Shown: piece by piece, positions 36,648 to 46,273 of the stretch
How the letters are laid out: every line of letters begins with the position of its first letter
How positions within the stretch are numbered: the stretch's first letter is position 1
From: Carboxylicivirga longa
GTDB taxonomy: Bacteria; Bacteroidota; Bacteroidia; Bacteroidales; Marinilabiliaceae
Length of the DNA: 64,000 nucleotides
NCBI RefSeq assembly: GCF_050589825.1
Contig: NZ_JBNGOZ010000004.1
Location: forward strand, 186,001 to 250,000
Reading direction: 5' to 3'
The notes under the pieces: model-generated
What the model saw: the letters and a program-made list of their open reading frames with translations, nothing else
Told to the model about the DNA's origin: nothing
Databases searched by the model: none
Program-made: the position numbers and the translations under genes

Positions 36648-36701
36648 CTTACTTATTTTGTATTACATAGCAACGCCGATCATCAGCATCATACAAAGCA
36701 A

Positions 36702-36709
36702 TAGCTTTG
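36702..36709 (+). promoter_or_regulatory. -7 promoter element of the OsmC-family gene
   Basis: TAGCTTTG matches TAnnTTTG, 34 bases before the ATG at 36736. No clear -33 element was found. Confidence 0.45.
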
Positions 36710-36735
36710 CAATGTACAATTAAAAAATATTTCAA

Positions 36736-37185
36736 ATGGAAGCAACGCAAGTATCAAACATTAATTTCAATGTGGAATCCACTGCCAAATCAAACTCACA
36801 ATCAGAAATAAAAGTTCGCAATTTTAAAGTGTTGGTTGATGAACCGGCTCAATTAGGAGGCACAGATGAAGCCCCAAACCCTGTAGAATATATCTTATGC
36901 GGTTTAAGCGGATGTATGCATATTTTGGGCTATAAAGTAGCTCAAGAACTAAACATGGAGTTAACAAATTTGAAGATTAAAATTGAAGGTCAGCTGAATC
37001 CCATGAAATTATTTGGAATGCCGACTGAAGAGAGAGCGGGATATCAGAATATTACCATTCAGATAAGTCCTGAAACCAATGCCAATCAACAAACACTTGA
37101 GCAATGGAAAACCATAATGACAGAGCGCAGTCCCGTATTAGATAACCTGGTTCACCAAACTCCGGTAGAAGTAAAAATTGCGTAG
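36736..37185 (+). CDS. OsmC family protein lacking the second catalytic Cys
   Basis: A 149-residue OsmC/Ohr-fold protein. The first family Cys is in the helix motif CGLSGCMHILGYKVAQE (about residues 54-70). In peroxidases of the family a second Cys stands at the start of the CPV motif; here that position reads ERSPVLDNL (about 134-142), so it is Ser. The protein therefore may not be a standard organic-hydroperoxide reductase, or it may use the extra Cys of CGLSGC. It is divergently paired with a Crp/Fnr regulator, consistent with stress-linked control. Confidence 0.85.
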   Translation: MEATQVSNINFNVESTAKSNSQSEIKVRNFKVLVDEPAQLGGTDEAPNPVEYILCGLSGCMHILGYKVAQELNMELTNLKIKIEGQLNPMKLFGMPTEERAGYQNITIQISPETNANQQTLEQWKTIMTERSPVLDNLVHQTPVEVKIA

Positions 37186-37215
37186 TCCTTAAGGCCTTAT
37201 AACAAAGAAGTGGGT

Positions 37216-37593
37216 TTAACTACCCACTTCTGTAATTTTGTTGCCGCCCGATTCAAGCACCTCTGAAGTTTCTACAGTTAATGTTTTATTAGTTAGTGGG
37301 GTGTTTGGGATTTGAGCGTGCATGGTACTGTCAATTTTTGCATGCTTTTCTGTTGCATGGTAATAATTAAGTGTATCGCTTGCTGTTAGGTTAACCTTGG
37401 TGCCGTCCGATAGTATAAGGATGGCCTGTCGTTTGCCAGGTTGTATGGTGTCGTTTTCTTTCTTTTGTTCAGTTTTTGCCATCATACCATGACTACTCAA
37501 TAGTAATGGTAGCATGAGAAAAAAGATGCGACTTGAAGCAATAAGTGCTGGTGTTATTGCTTGCCTGGATTTTAAATTTGTAACTTTAGTCAT
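37216..37593 (-). CDS. FecR-like fragment with signal segment
   Basis: A 125-residue protein. A hydrophobic segment (about 22-40, RIFFLMLPLLLSSHGMMA) precedes IQPGKRQAILILSDGTKVNLT. That stretch closely matches the start of the FecR domain in Bacteroidota anti-sigma factors (IQPGK.AILTLADG). The rest of the FecR barrel, the cytoplasmic sigma-binding part and any ECF sigma gene are missing. It may be a remnant of a sigma/anti-sigma receptor locus, or a short stand-alone periplasmic protein. It converges on osmC with a 30-base gap. Confidence 0.6.
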   Translation of the reverse strand: MTKVTNLKSRQAITPALIASSRIFFLMLPLLLSSHGMMAKTEQKKENDTIQPGKRQAILILSDGTKVNLTASDTLNYYHATEKHAKIDSTMHAQIPNTPLTNKTLTVETSEVLESGGNKITEVGS

Positions 37594-37898
37594 TATAGCT
37601 GTTTGTGTCGTATTATTTCTGTGTTAAAAGAATCACAAATACATAGGCTTTGTGATATTCACACCCTAAAGACACACGATTTCCTCAAGGAGGTGACAGA
37701 TTATTTGTTATTAATTGTTAAAGAGGTGCTAAAAAGCCCCATGATATTGTTGCTGCCTCTATTATTACGTTGTTTAACAGCTATATAGTTATTGTTGTTT
37801 TGTGCTTTCAAATAGTAAGGGGCTTTGTCTTTTTTTGAAAATGTGCACTGTGTTGCAAAAATGAAAACCCCTGGCCAATGAAGATTTCTATAGTTTTT
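37594..37898. other. Intergenic region, nothing recognised
   Basis: About 305 AT-rich bases between the FecR-like fragment and the outer-membrane protein gene. A 61-codon frame here has no family features or signal and is probably spurious. Confidence 0.5.
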
Positions 37899-39131
37899 TT
37901 ATTTAAATGTTCTTTTCTGAAACCACCTTTCGTTAAAACTTAAGCCAATGCGAATGGTTTGGTATGTTTCTTTTACTAATCCAGCTTGCCGGGTGCCGCT
38001 TTTTTTGTATTCATAGGCTAGGTTGATGCGCGACCCGTCGGCCATGGGTAGGGTTATACCTGCTGTTAAGCCTTTAGAATCAATGTTTTTTTCTTGAATT
38101 GAAAGATATTCTTGGTTATAAAATGCACCAAGTCGATAATGAATACGTCTATAATAGGCACTATAATAGCGTGTTGGTTTATGTTGAATGCCTATGCTGC
38201 CTGCTAAAGTGTTGCGAGTTTTGCCATTAGACACTTTTAACTCGGATTTATCCCATAGATCGTATCTAAAATCTGTGGCCAGAGTCCAACCCTTTGAATT
38301 TGCATAGGAAACCCCGGCTTGGTAGGCGCATGGTATAAGAGCATTGTTTAATTGTTTTGTATTGGAACTTAGATCTGACGTATAATCGTTGTAAATAAGT
38401 TGTTTGTAATAGGTATCTAACTCTGTGGCTATGTTTGCAGTAGCACCCAGTGTCAGCGTGTTCTGACCGATAGTGTGTTGCCATTGAAAGCCGTATTGCA
38501 ATAAGAAGGTTGCTATGTGGTAGTTTCGCTCGTTATAGGTTGTTTCGCCAATGATGCTGGGGTAATACGACACTTCAATAATGTCGCTTGAACCCCACAA
38601 ATAGGATGCACTAATGCCAAGCGATAGGTTTTTAAAAAGTGCAAAACCATTGTGCCAGCTTATTTGCGATATTCCACCTTCTCCAAGGTATTGTGTTGGA
38701 TAGGTTTGTGTGGTGCCTAATATGTATTTTTCACCATCTATTTTGTAGCCCACGCTGGAGTAAGGCGATAAGCTAAATCCCATACCCCAGTTTCTGCCTG
38801 CCCTGAATCCCATACTTAGCGATTCGATATTGGCATCGAAATTATTTTGTTGACTGGTGTTGCTTTGATACTTGGCAAAGCTGGTTTTACCTTGAATATT
38901 AAATAAAAAATGGGCGCTGTCGAGGGCGCTGTAAGAGGCTGCATTAATATTATTTAAGTAGCCGCTTGAACTCAGTGCTACGCCGGTGTGACCCATGCCG
39001 GCCAGTGTGGCATCGGCTTTTGATTCAATCAGGCCAATGCCAAAGCGTGAATAGCTAGAGGAGGTGTTGTTTTGTCCAAAAGAGTGGATGGCTATTAGTA
39101 TTAATAGAAATGTAAGTAATCGCTTGTTCAT
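37899..39131 (-). CDS. Outer-membrane protein, Bacteroidota-conserved beta barrel
   Basis: A 410-residue exported protein with a signal peptide (RLLTFLLILIAIHSFGQ) and alternating beta strands throughout. The N-terminal NNTSSSYSRFGIGLIESKA stretch and LAGMGHTGVALSS segment are typical of a Bacteroidota porin-like family that resembles FadL/PorV in outline. The substrate is unknown. ATG at 39131 is preferred to 39182 because the signal peptide starts there. It lies 146 bases downstream of the DUF4270 gene on the same strand, and the two are probably functionally linked. Confidence 0.75.
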   Translation of the reverse strand: MNKRLLTFLLILIAIHSFGQNNTSSSYSRFGIGLIESKADATLAGMGHTGVALSSSGYLNNINAASYSALDSAHFLFNIQGKTSFAKYQSNTSQQNNFDANIESLSMGFRAGRNWGMGFSLSPYSSVGYKIDGEKYILGTTQTYPTQYLGEGGISQISWHNGFALFKNLSLGISASYLWGSSDIIEVSYYPSIIGETTYNERNYHIATFLLQYGFQWQHTIGQNTLTLGATANIATELDTYYKQLIYNDYTSDLSSNTKQLNNALIPCAYQAGVSYANSKGWTLATDFRYDLWDKSELKVSNGKTRNTLAGSIGIQHKPTRYYSAYYRRIHYRLGAFYNQEYLSIQEKNIDSKGLTAGITLPMADGSRINLAYEYKKSGTRQAGLVKETYQTIRIGLSFNERWFQKRTFK

Positions 39132-39277
39132 TGATGATTTATTAGAATTATTAATTGTCAGATTTTGTATGATTGCTGACAAGGTGCTTGATCAAATAAG
39201 GTGTTCACCTTATCATTTATGGCTGATTGCTCATCAGTTCAACGCAGAATGTCTGCCTACAGGTGTATTGTTGAATT

Positions 39278-40609
39278 CTACTCTGTGTCGTAATAATAGT
39301 AATATAATAGTAGCTTGGATTGATGAAGCGGAGAAGATTGTCCGTTAATGGCCAGCCAGTTGAAAGAACAGCCCATGTTGTCGTCGGGTAACGTAATAAC
39401 AAGGCCCAGGTCTGTATCTACCACCGCTTCATTCAGACGGTTAGACAAATAAGTACTTAAATTAAAAGCATAATAAGTATCCTCGTGATACATGGGATCC
39501 ATTACGAGGGAGCTACTTAGTATATTGCCATTGGTATCGCTCAAATAGCCCCATATTTCGTTCGCACGGTAAATTTCACCAGCATACACATGAGGAGGTA
39601 AGTCAGCTGCCTGCATGAGTTGCATATCGGGTTTCAGTCGCAGTTCGGCATTTACAATATACCCTTTACTTTTTAGCTCCAGCAGGTTATTCAAACATGG
39701 GAAATCTATCCGTATTTTGTATCCAATGCCGGCTTGTAATAAAGCACGGTGCTCACTTTCCTGTGCTTTTAATATGCTTTTACTGTTTTTAATTTGTTGA
39801 AAGGTGCCGGAAGGGCTAATGGTTCGTAGCTGATTAAATTGACTTTGTTGATCAGATAGCAGAAAATCATAGCTGACATTTTCTTGTTCCAAACCGGTAA
39901 TGTGTGAATATAGTCGCATGTAGCAACTTGAATCGCTTACATTAAAACTTAGTACAGAGCGGGTTATGTTGGTGTCGCATTTGATAGTTAGTCCCTTAAA
40001 TACTTCGCTAAATAAGCTGGTGCGGTCCACGTGATTTTCATACTTTGTTAAAAATTCGATCAGCTCATATGCAAACCCATCATTCAGGCGCATGGCCAAA
40101 GGTTCTTGTTTTTGCGGATAGGGTTGAAAACATTGTTGAGCCAGTGGGGTTGTATCATACTCAAAAGAGCTATAGTTATATAGGTTTCCATCTTCGTTGA
40201 CAGCAATTTCTTCCAGCAGGCGATGAACCTGAAACTGTGCATCTGTACATGTATCGCCTACCCAATAGCTGTCGGGTTCAAGCATCACAACTAAACTATC
40301 AAAAATCTGATGATCTTGATTCCAGCTAAAATCAGTTGGGTAAGATATTGCAAAGTATGACTGAGCTGCTTGACCACCCAACAGGGGATGTTTGTAATAG
40401 CCAATCAAGGCTTTTTCTGTGCCTGATGTTGCGATAGAATCAGCCCTGATGGTGGATAGCTGCACAGTAACCGTATCGATTAAGGCTGTGTAAGTTGGAA
40501 AATTAATAAAATCGTCTCCCAGGTCAAGCGCTCCCCTTTGACAGGCCTGATTACCTATCAGCAGTACGAAAAAGGGCAGAAATCCTTTGTTAAATAATGA
40601 TTTACGCAT
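39278..40609 (-). CDS. DUF4270 family lipoprotein
   Basis: A 443-residue exported protein of the DUF4270 family. The lipobox is LIGNQAC (Cys23), followed by the family opening GDDFINFPTYTALIDTVTVQLSTI and the repeat-like ALIGYYKHPLLGGQAAQSYFAIS. The C-terminal part ends in a short jelly-roll-like segment (NWLAINGQSSPLHQSKLLLYYY). Function is unknown; members are surface or periplasmic lipoproteins. It is divergent from a Kelch lipoprotein and followed by an outer-membrane protein, a grouping that recurs in Bacteroidota. Confidence 0.85.
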   Translation of the reverse strand: MRKSLFNKGFLPFFVLLIGNQACQRGALDLGDDFINFPTYTALIDTVTVQLSTIRADSIATSGTEKALIGYYKHPLLGGQAAQSYFAISYPTDFSWNQDHQIFDSLVVMLEPDSYWVGDTCTDAQFQVHRLLEEIAVNEDGNLYNYSSFEYDTTPLAQQCFQPYPQKQEPLAMRLNDGFAYELIEFLTKYENHVDRTSLFSEVFKGLTIKCDTNITRSVLSFNVSDSSCYMRLYSHITGLEQENVSYDFLLSDQQSQFNQLRTISPSGTFQQIKNSKSILKAQESEHRALLQAGIGYKIRIDFPCLNNLLELKSKGYIVNAELRLKPDMQLMQAADLPPHVYAGEIYRANEIWGYLSDTNGNILSSSLVMDPMYHEDTYYAFNLSTYLSNRLNEAVVDTDLGLVITLPDDNMGCSFNWLAINGQSSPLHQSKLLLYYYYYDTE

Positions 40610-40844
40610 GTTTTAGAATATTAAATGTTGCGATTGGTCGGCAAATAAAACAGATGAAGGAGTCATCTTTAAATCTTATCAATAAGTGGCGATGGTAATT
40701 CAGCCAATCAGTTCTTCGCCTCAATAAACTGCACAATTGGGGGAGGATTTGGGGATAAAAGTCCTTTGGTTTAAATTTTAGATTCGCACGACGAGAAAAT
40801 GGAGGCGTTAATCGAAATGATTTATTCGATTATAATAATGGGTT

Positions 40845-40852
40845 TAGATTTG
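40845..40852 (+). promoter_or_regulatory. -7 promoter element of the Kelch gene
   Basis: TAGATTTG matches TAnnTTTG, with TTTA about 20 bases upstream as a near -33 element. The start codon is 24 bases downstream. Confidence 0.5.
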
Positions 40853-40875
40853 GGCGAACTTAAAAACAAATAGCA

Positions 40876-41892
40876 ATGAATAATACTAAGCATTTGAGTT
40901 TAGCTCAGTTTTTTTTTATTAGTTTAATGGTCATTTCTTGCAGTTCAAGCGATGATGAAGTTGATCTGTTGGGTAACTGGGTCGAAATGGGCTCGTTTGA
41001 AGGTGTACCACGCACTGATGCTGTGGCTTTTGTGATTGGGAATTATGCATACGTGGGTACAGGGTATGATGGTGTTGAGGATGAGCGTTTGAATGATTTC
41101 TGGCGTTACGATGCTGAAAGAGACTTCTGGACCCAGGTAGCTTCGTTTCCCGGAGCTGCCCGAAATGGTGCGGTGGCTTTTTGTGCCGGTGGTAAAGGAT
41201 ATGTATGTACGGGGTATGATGGTAAAAGTCGATTGAACGATACATGGGCTTATGATCCGGAGACCGACAGTTGGACACAAAAAGCTGATTTTCCGGCTTC
41301 GCCAAGGTATGGGGCAGTGGCTTTTACGTTAAATGACATTGGTTATGTGGGTACGGGTTACGATGGTAATATGCTCAAAGATTTTTGGGCTTACTCACCC
41401 AAAACAGATAGTTGGGAGCAGAAATTAAGCATTGGTGGTAAAAAACGGCGAGATGCCGTGGCTTTTGTCATTGATGATAAAGCCTATGTGTGCACCGGAA
41501 CTGATAATGGGCAGTATTTGGATGATTTGTGGGTGTATGATGCTTTTGCCGATGACTGGACAGCGAAGCGGAATATTAGTAATGATAACGAGGATGAAAG
41601 TTATGATGATGAGTATCAGATGGTGGGACTCAATGGAGTCGCTTTTTCAATTGATGGGCTGGGCTACCTGAGCACCGGTGGACCGGGTGCTCCTGGTGCG
41701 CTTACCTGGGAGTATAACCCGGATAGTGACTTATGGGTGCAGCGCAGTAACTTAGAAGGGTCGCCGCGCTACTCAGCAGTTTCTTTTGTGGTTAATAACG
41801 AACCTTTTATAGCTACAGGTAATAGTGGCGGTTATTATTTTGATGATGTATGGACTTTCAAAGCCAACGAAGAACAGGACGATAATGATTAA
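40876..41892 (+). CDS. Kelch-repeat lipoprotein
   Basis: A 338-residue lipoprotein (signal ends LMVISC, Cys22) built of six Kelch-type propeller blades. The blade motif recurs as DAVAFVIGNYAYVGTGYDG, GAVAFCAGGKGYVCTGYDG, GAVAFTLNDIGYVGTGYDG, DAVAFVIDDKAYVCTG, GVAFSIDGLGYLSTGG and SAVSFVVNNEPFIATG. Six blades closed by the C-terminal DDVWTF strand make a full ring. The protein likely binds a partner or glycan at the cell surface. It is divergent from DUF4270, and co-control is likely. Confidence 0.88.
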   Translation: MNNTKHLSLAQFFFISLMVISCSSSDDEVDLLGNWVEMGSFEGVPRTDAVAFVIGNYAYVGTGYDGVEDERLNDFWRYDAERDFWTQVASFPGAARNGAVAFCAGGKGYVCTGYDGKSRLNDTWAYDPETDSWTQKADFPASPRYGAVAFTLNDIGYVGTGYDGNMLKDFWAYSPKTDSWEQKLSIGGKKRRDAVAFVIDDKAYVCTGTDNGQYLDDLWVYDAFADDWTAKRNISNDNEDESYDDEYQMVGLNGVAFSIDGLGYLSTGGPGAPGALTWEYNPDSDLWVQRSNLEGSPRYSAVSFVVNNEPFIATGNSGGYYFDDVWTFKANEEQDDND

Positions 41893-42409
41893 GGCAGACA
41901 TTTAATTATGAAACCGTATCGAACGAAGAAGTAGTTAAAATACTTACGGTCAGTTTATCAAAAGCGCTTGAGGGTAATGGGAATAAGATTTAAACCCACT
42001 GCTGTTCAACTTAATTTTAGCAGCTTTTATCACCAATGCTCCCTTATTGGCTATTGAAAAAATCCCGGTCTTTGCGTCCTTTTGCATAGATTGGGATTTT
42101 TTATTGCGGCTGCACAAGCAAAGCAAGCCTGGGGCAAACGCATTTAAGGATTCAGAAATACTATCGTTTTAATATGCTCCGGATGACTTCCAGAATTATT
42201 CAAATGAATCCACATACTTGATTTATAATTCAATAATCCTGAAAGGGTTAAATTTAATTAGCTCTGTACGAAGTGCAGAGGATATGATTCGACATATTAT
42301 AAGAAGCTACAGCGTGGTTGAATTTTAAATGCGTCTGTTGTGAAAACAAGCCTTCTTGTGAACGTATTTGAAAATCTTTTCGCATCTTTATGCCCTATAA
42401 AAAACGTAA
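41893..42409. other. Long intergenic region after the Kelch gene
   Basis: About 517 bases. It holds one terminator-like hairpin (42057-42102); the rest has no convincing gene, repeat or RNA structure that I can see. Confidence 0.5.
42057..42102 (+). terminator. Terminator-like hairpin
   Basis: AAAAAATCCC (42057-42066) pairs with GGGATTTTTT (42093-42102) around a 26-base loop. It lies 165 bases past the Kelch stop and could end that transcript. Confidence 0.5.
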
Positions 42410-42853
42410 GTGAATCAGATTAACAAAATAGAGGCACAATACTTAAAGTTCATCGGGGTAACCTTGTTGATGGCAGCTGCCTGTATGCCTGATTCAACTG
42501 ACGAAAAATCACGTTTTCTTGCTTGCGATGATGTTCGTGAAATTATACTCGAGCAGTTCAATAGTCTCTCGGCCGCTCACCGGCAAGAGGTAATCGATTG
42601 GGAAAATGCTATTAAAGAGGTTAGCGAGCTGCCTCAGCTGCACTGCGAAGTAGGCGAAGGTGCCGTATATCAGGTGCTTTCAACCAATCAAATCCTACCT
42701 ACTTTTATAGTTGCCAATGCATTGTTGCGCAGGACACCTAACGTAGAAGCTTTAAGGGATGGGCAACAATATGGTTTTAATCCTGAACAAAGTAGTACTG
42801 CTTGCGAGCGTATCAGGCATTCACTAATTACACGTGCCGGTCCTTTGGCATAA
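42410..42853 (+). CDS. Small predicted lipoprotein, unknown
   Basis: A 147-residue protein with a GTG start. A hydrophobic segment ends in a lipobox-like LLMAAAC (Cys25). The mature part is mainly helical (DVREIILEQFNSLSAAHRQEVIDWENAIKEV cut to its first and last parts) and has a conserved-looking FIVANALLRRTPNVEALRDG stretch. No family was recognised. It sits alone 112 bases before secA, so co-transcription with secA is possible but unproven. Confidence 0.55.
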   Translation: MNQINKIEAQYLKFIGVTLLMAAACMPDSTDEKSRFLACDDVREIILEQFNSLSAAHRQEVIDWENAIKEVSELPQLHCEVGEGAVYQVLSTNQILPTFIVANALLRRTPNVEALRDGQQYGFNPEQSSTACERIRHSLITRAGPLA

Positions 42854-42965
42854 ATTAACATCTTTCGCCAGGTACTAAGCACACGAATGGATTCGTGCTG
42901 CAGCGAAACGATTGATCTAAGGATCCCATCATCTATTCTTTTAATAATCTGATAATTATAATATT

Positions 42966-45900
42966 ATGGCATTGAGTGGTTTGATTTCCAAAATATTTGG
43001 AAACAAGTACGACAGAGATATGAAGGAGGTAGCTCCCTTCGTAGAGAAGATTAAAGCGGTTTATCCCGAGATAGAAAAGTTAACGCATAACGAGTTGCGT
43101 CAGCGATCGGCGGCCTTACGTGCACGCGTGCAGGAAGCTGTTAAGGCCGAGCAGGATAAGATTGTTGAGCTGAAAGCACAAACTGATTCTCCCGAACTAT
43201 CGGTGGGTGATAAAGAAAAGATATACAAAGAGGTTGACCGGCTGGAGAAGGAGATTACCGAGAAGCTGGAGAAGGCCTTAACCGATGCTTTGCCCGAAGC
43301 TTTTGCAATTGTTAAGGACACAGCCCGTCGTTTCGCTCAAAACGAAACCATTGAGGTGGAAGCAACACAGTTCGACCGTGACTTATCAGCCACCAAAGAT
43401 TTTGTGGAGATAGAAGGCGAGAATGCCCTTTATTACAATTCCTGGTCGGCCGGGGGTAATGAAATTACCTGGGACATGATTCACTACGATGTGCAGCTGA
43501 TAGGTGGCGTGGTGCTTCATAGTGGTAAAATAGCCGAGATGGCCACCGGTGAAGGTAAAACGCTGGTAGCCACTCTGCCCGTATTCCTGAATGCATTAGC
43601 AGGCCGCGGTGTGCATGTGGTAACGGTAAACGACTACCTGGCCAAGCGTGACTCGGAGTGGATGGGTCCTTTGTATCAGTTCCATGGTTTGTCGGTTGAT
43701 TGTATTGACAAGCATCGCCCCAACTCACCCGAGCGTCGTGCTGCTTATAAAGCTGATATTACTTTTGGTACCAACAATGAGTTTGGTTTTGATTACTTGC
43801 GTGATAACATGGCTATCTCGCCCGACGACCTGGTGCAGCGCCCTCATAACTACGCCATTGTCGATGAGGTGGATTCCGTATTGATTGATGATGCCCGTAC
43901 GCCATTAATTATTTCCGGTCCGGTACCCAAGGGAGATGATCAGCTCTTTGGTGATTTGAAGCCCAAGATTGAGAAAATTGTTGAGGCGCAGCGTAAGTTG
44001 GTAACCGGCATCCTGGCCGAGGCCAAGCAAAAGATGAAGTCGGGTGATAAGAAAGAGCAGGAAGAAGGAGCCTTGCTGCTGCTGCGCGCCTTCAAAGGAT
44101 TGCCTAAGAACAAGGCCATCATTAAATTTCTGAGTGAGGTGGGTGTGAAAGCCAGCATGCTGAAGACCGAGAACTTCTACATGCAGGAGAATAGCAAAAA
44201 CATGCACATTGTTACCGATCCGCTGTACTTTGTTATTGATGAGAAGAATAACTCCATTGAGCTTACCGATAAAGGACTGGATCTGATTACCGGATCGGCC
44301 GAAGATCCCAATTTCTTTGTGCTGCCCGATGTGGGTTCTGAGATAGCCACACTGGAGAAAGAAAATATGCCCGAAGAGGAGCGCACCAAAAAGAAAGATG
44401 AAATCATTCAGAATTTCTCCATCAAGTCGGAGCGTGTGCATACGATTAATCAGCTGTTAAAGGCCTATACGCTTTTTGAGAAGGATGTGGAGTATGTGGT
44501 GATGGATAACAAGGTGAAGATTGTAGATGAGCAAACGGGACGTATCATGGAAGGTCGTCGTTACTCCGATGGTCTTCATCAGGCCATTGAAGCCAAAGAG
44601 CGTGTAACCGTTGAGGCTGCTACTCAAACCTATGCTACTATTACGCTGCAGAACTATTTCCGTATGTATAATAAGCTGTCGGGAATGACCGGTACGGCGG
44701 AGACAGAAGCAGGAGAGCTGTGGGATATCTACGAACTGGATGTGGTGGTGATTCCAACCAATCGCCCCATTCAGCGTAACGATATGGAGGACATTGTGTA
44801 CAAAACCAAGCGTGAGAAGTACAATGCCGTTAGTGCCGAAATCATTCGCCTGGTAGAGCAGGGACGTCCCGTATTGGTGGGTACTACTTCGGTGGAGGTA
44901 TCCGAGTTATTGAGTCGTACCCTGAAGATGCGCGGAATTAAGCACAATGTACTGAATGCGAAGCTGCACCAGCGCGAGGCCGAGATTGTGGCCGATGCAG
45001 GTACAGCAGGTGTTGTTACCATTGCTACCAACATGGCAGGTCGTGGTACCGACATTAAGTTGTCGCCCGAAGTGAAAGCCGCCGGCGGTTTGGCCATTAT
45101 CGGTACCGAGCGCCACGAGTCGCGTCGTGTTGACCGTCAGTTACGGGGACGTGCAGGTCGTCAGGGTGATCCGGGTTCATCACAGTTCTTTGTATCGCTG
45201 GAAGATGATTTGATGCGTCTGTTTGGCTCCGATAAAATTGTGAAGTACATGGATCGTCTGGGACTCGAAGATGGTGAGATGATTCAGCATAGCATGATTA
45301 CGAAATCTATTGAGCGTGCCCAGAAGAAGGTGGAAGAGAATAACTTTGGTATTCGTAAGCGCTTGCTTGAGTACGATGATGTGATGAATTCGCAGCGTGA
45401 GGTAATTTACACCAAACGTCGCCATGCTTTATATGGTGAGCGCATTCAGGTAGACATCTCCAATATGATGGCCGATACTTGTACTGATATTGTAGAGGAA
45501 TATCAGGCAGCCGGCGATTTCGAAGGCTTTAAGCTGGAGCTGATACGTATTTTCTCAGCCCAATCACCTTTTACCGAGGAGGACTTTTTGAAGGGGCGTG
45601 CTGATGAGCTCTCAATACAATTATTTGAAAAAATGTGGGAGGCCTACAAGCGTAAAGGCGCCCTTATTGCCCAGCAGGCCAATCCGGTTATCAAGGATGT
45701 GTACGAGACCAAGTCCGAAATGTTTAAAAACATTGTGGTGCCCATCAGCGATGGACAGAAGGTGTATCAGATAACTACCAATCTGAAGAAAGCCTACGAG
45801 AGCGAGTCGAAAGAGCTGGTTCGTTCCTTTGAGAAGGCTGCCATGTTGGCAACCATTGATGATGCGTGGAAGGAACACCTGCGTGAGCTGGACGACTTGC

Positions 45901-46271
45901 GTCAGGCGGTACAAAATGCTACCTACGAGCAGAAGGATCCACTGTTGATTTATAAGTTTGAGTCCTTCAACCTGTTTAAGGCTATGGTGGGCGAAAACAA
46001 TAAGGCCGTGGTATCCTTGCTGTCAAAGGGTCATATACCTATTCAGAATGCCGATGGTGTTCAGGAAGCCCAGGAACGCAAGCGTCAGGATTATAGTAAA
46101 ATGCAGACGCGTAAAGATGAGTTTTCGCGCGGTGGAGGCGGCAGTAGTGCTCCGGGACAAGCGCCCAAGCAGGAGCGTATTGAGCCGGTGCGTGTTGAGA
46201 AGAAGGTGGGCCGTAACGAACCTTGTCCCTGTGGAAGCGGTAAGAAATACAAACAATGTCACGGTAAATAA
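42966..46271 (+). CDS. secA: Protein translocase ATPase SecA
   Basis: An 1101-residue motor that drives proteins through SecYEG. The DEAD motor is intact: GEGKTLVATL (Walker A, about residue 196), YAIVDEVDSVLIDDARTPL (Walker B), TNMAGRGTDI and RQLRGRAGRQGDPG. A long insert near residues 330-440, relative to the 901-residue E. coli protein, is usual in Bacteroidota. The C-terminus ends with the SEC-C zinc motif NEPCPCGSGKKYKQC. A hairpin (46274-46329) separates it from lgt, 68 bases away. Confidence 0.98.
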   Translation: MALSGLISKIFGNKYDRDMKEVAPFVEKIKAVYPEIEKLTHNELRQRSAALRARVQEAVKAEQDKIVELKAQTDSPELSVGDKEKIYKEVDRLEKEITEKLEKALTDALPEAFAIVKDTARRFAQNETIEVEATQFDRDLSATKDFVEIEGENALYYNSWSAGGNEITWDMIHYDVQLIGGVVLHSGKIAEMATGEGKTLVATLPVFLNALAGRGVHVVTVNDYLAKRDSEWMGPLYQFHGLSVDCIDKHRPNSPERRAAYKADITFGTNNEFGFDYLRDNMAISPDDLVQRPHNYAIVDEVDSVLIDDARTPLIISGPVPKGDDQLFGDLKPKIEKIVEAQRKLVTGILAEAKQKMKSGDKKEQEEGALLLLRAFKGLPKNKAIIKFLSEVGVKASMLKTENFYMQENSKNMHIVTDPLYFVIDEKNNSIELTDKGLDLITGSAEDPNFFVLPDVGSEIATLEKENMPEEERTKKKDEIIQNFSIKSERVHTINQLLKAYTLFEKDVEYVVMDNKVKIVDEQTGRIMEGRRYSDGLHQAIEAKERVTVEAATQTYATITLQNYFRMYNKLSGMTGTAETEAGELWDIYELDVVVIPTNRPIQRNDMEDIVYKTKREKYNAVSAEIIRLVEQGRPVLVGTTSVEVSELLSRTLKMRGIKHNVLNAKLHQREAEIVADAGTAGVVTIATNMAGRGTDIKLSPEVKAAGGLAIIGTERHESRRVDRQLRGRAGRQGDPGSSQFFVSLEDDLMRLFGSDKIVKYMDRLGLEDGEMIQHSMITKSIERAQKKVEENNFGIRKRLLEYDDVMNSQREVIYTKRRHALYGERIQVDISNMMADTCTDIVEEYQAAGDFEGFKLELIRIFSAQSPFTEEDFLKGRADELSIQLFEKMWEAYKRKGALIAQQANPVIKDVYETKSEMFKNIVVPISDGQKVYQITTNLKKAYESESKELVRSFEKAAMLATIDDAWKEHLRELDDLRQAVQNATYEQKDPLLIYKFESFNLFKAMVGENNKAVVSLLSKGHIPIQNADGVQEAQERKRQDYSKMQTRKDEFSRGGGGSSAPGQAPKQERIEPVRVEKKVGRNEPCPCGSGKKYKQCHGK

Positions 46272-46273
46272 TA

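Noticed and set aside
37603..37788. 61-codon plus-strand ORF in an intergenic region
   Set aside because: No signal, family motif or promoter; AT-rich chance frame.
43905..44441. 178-codon minus-strand ORF inside secA
   Set aside because: secA motifs run through the region on the other strand.
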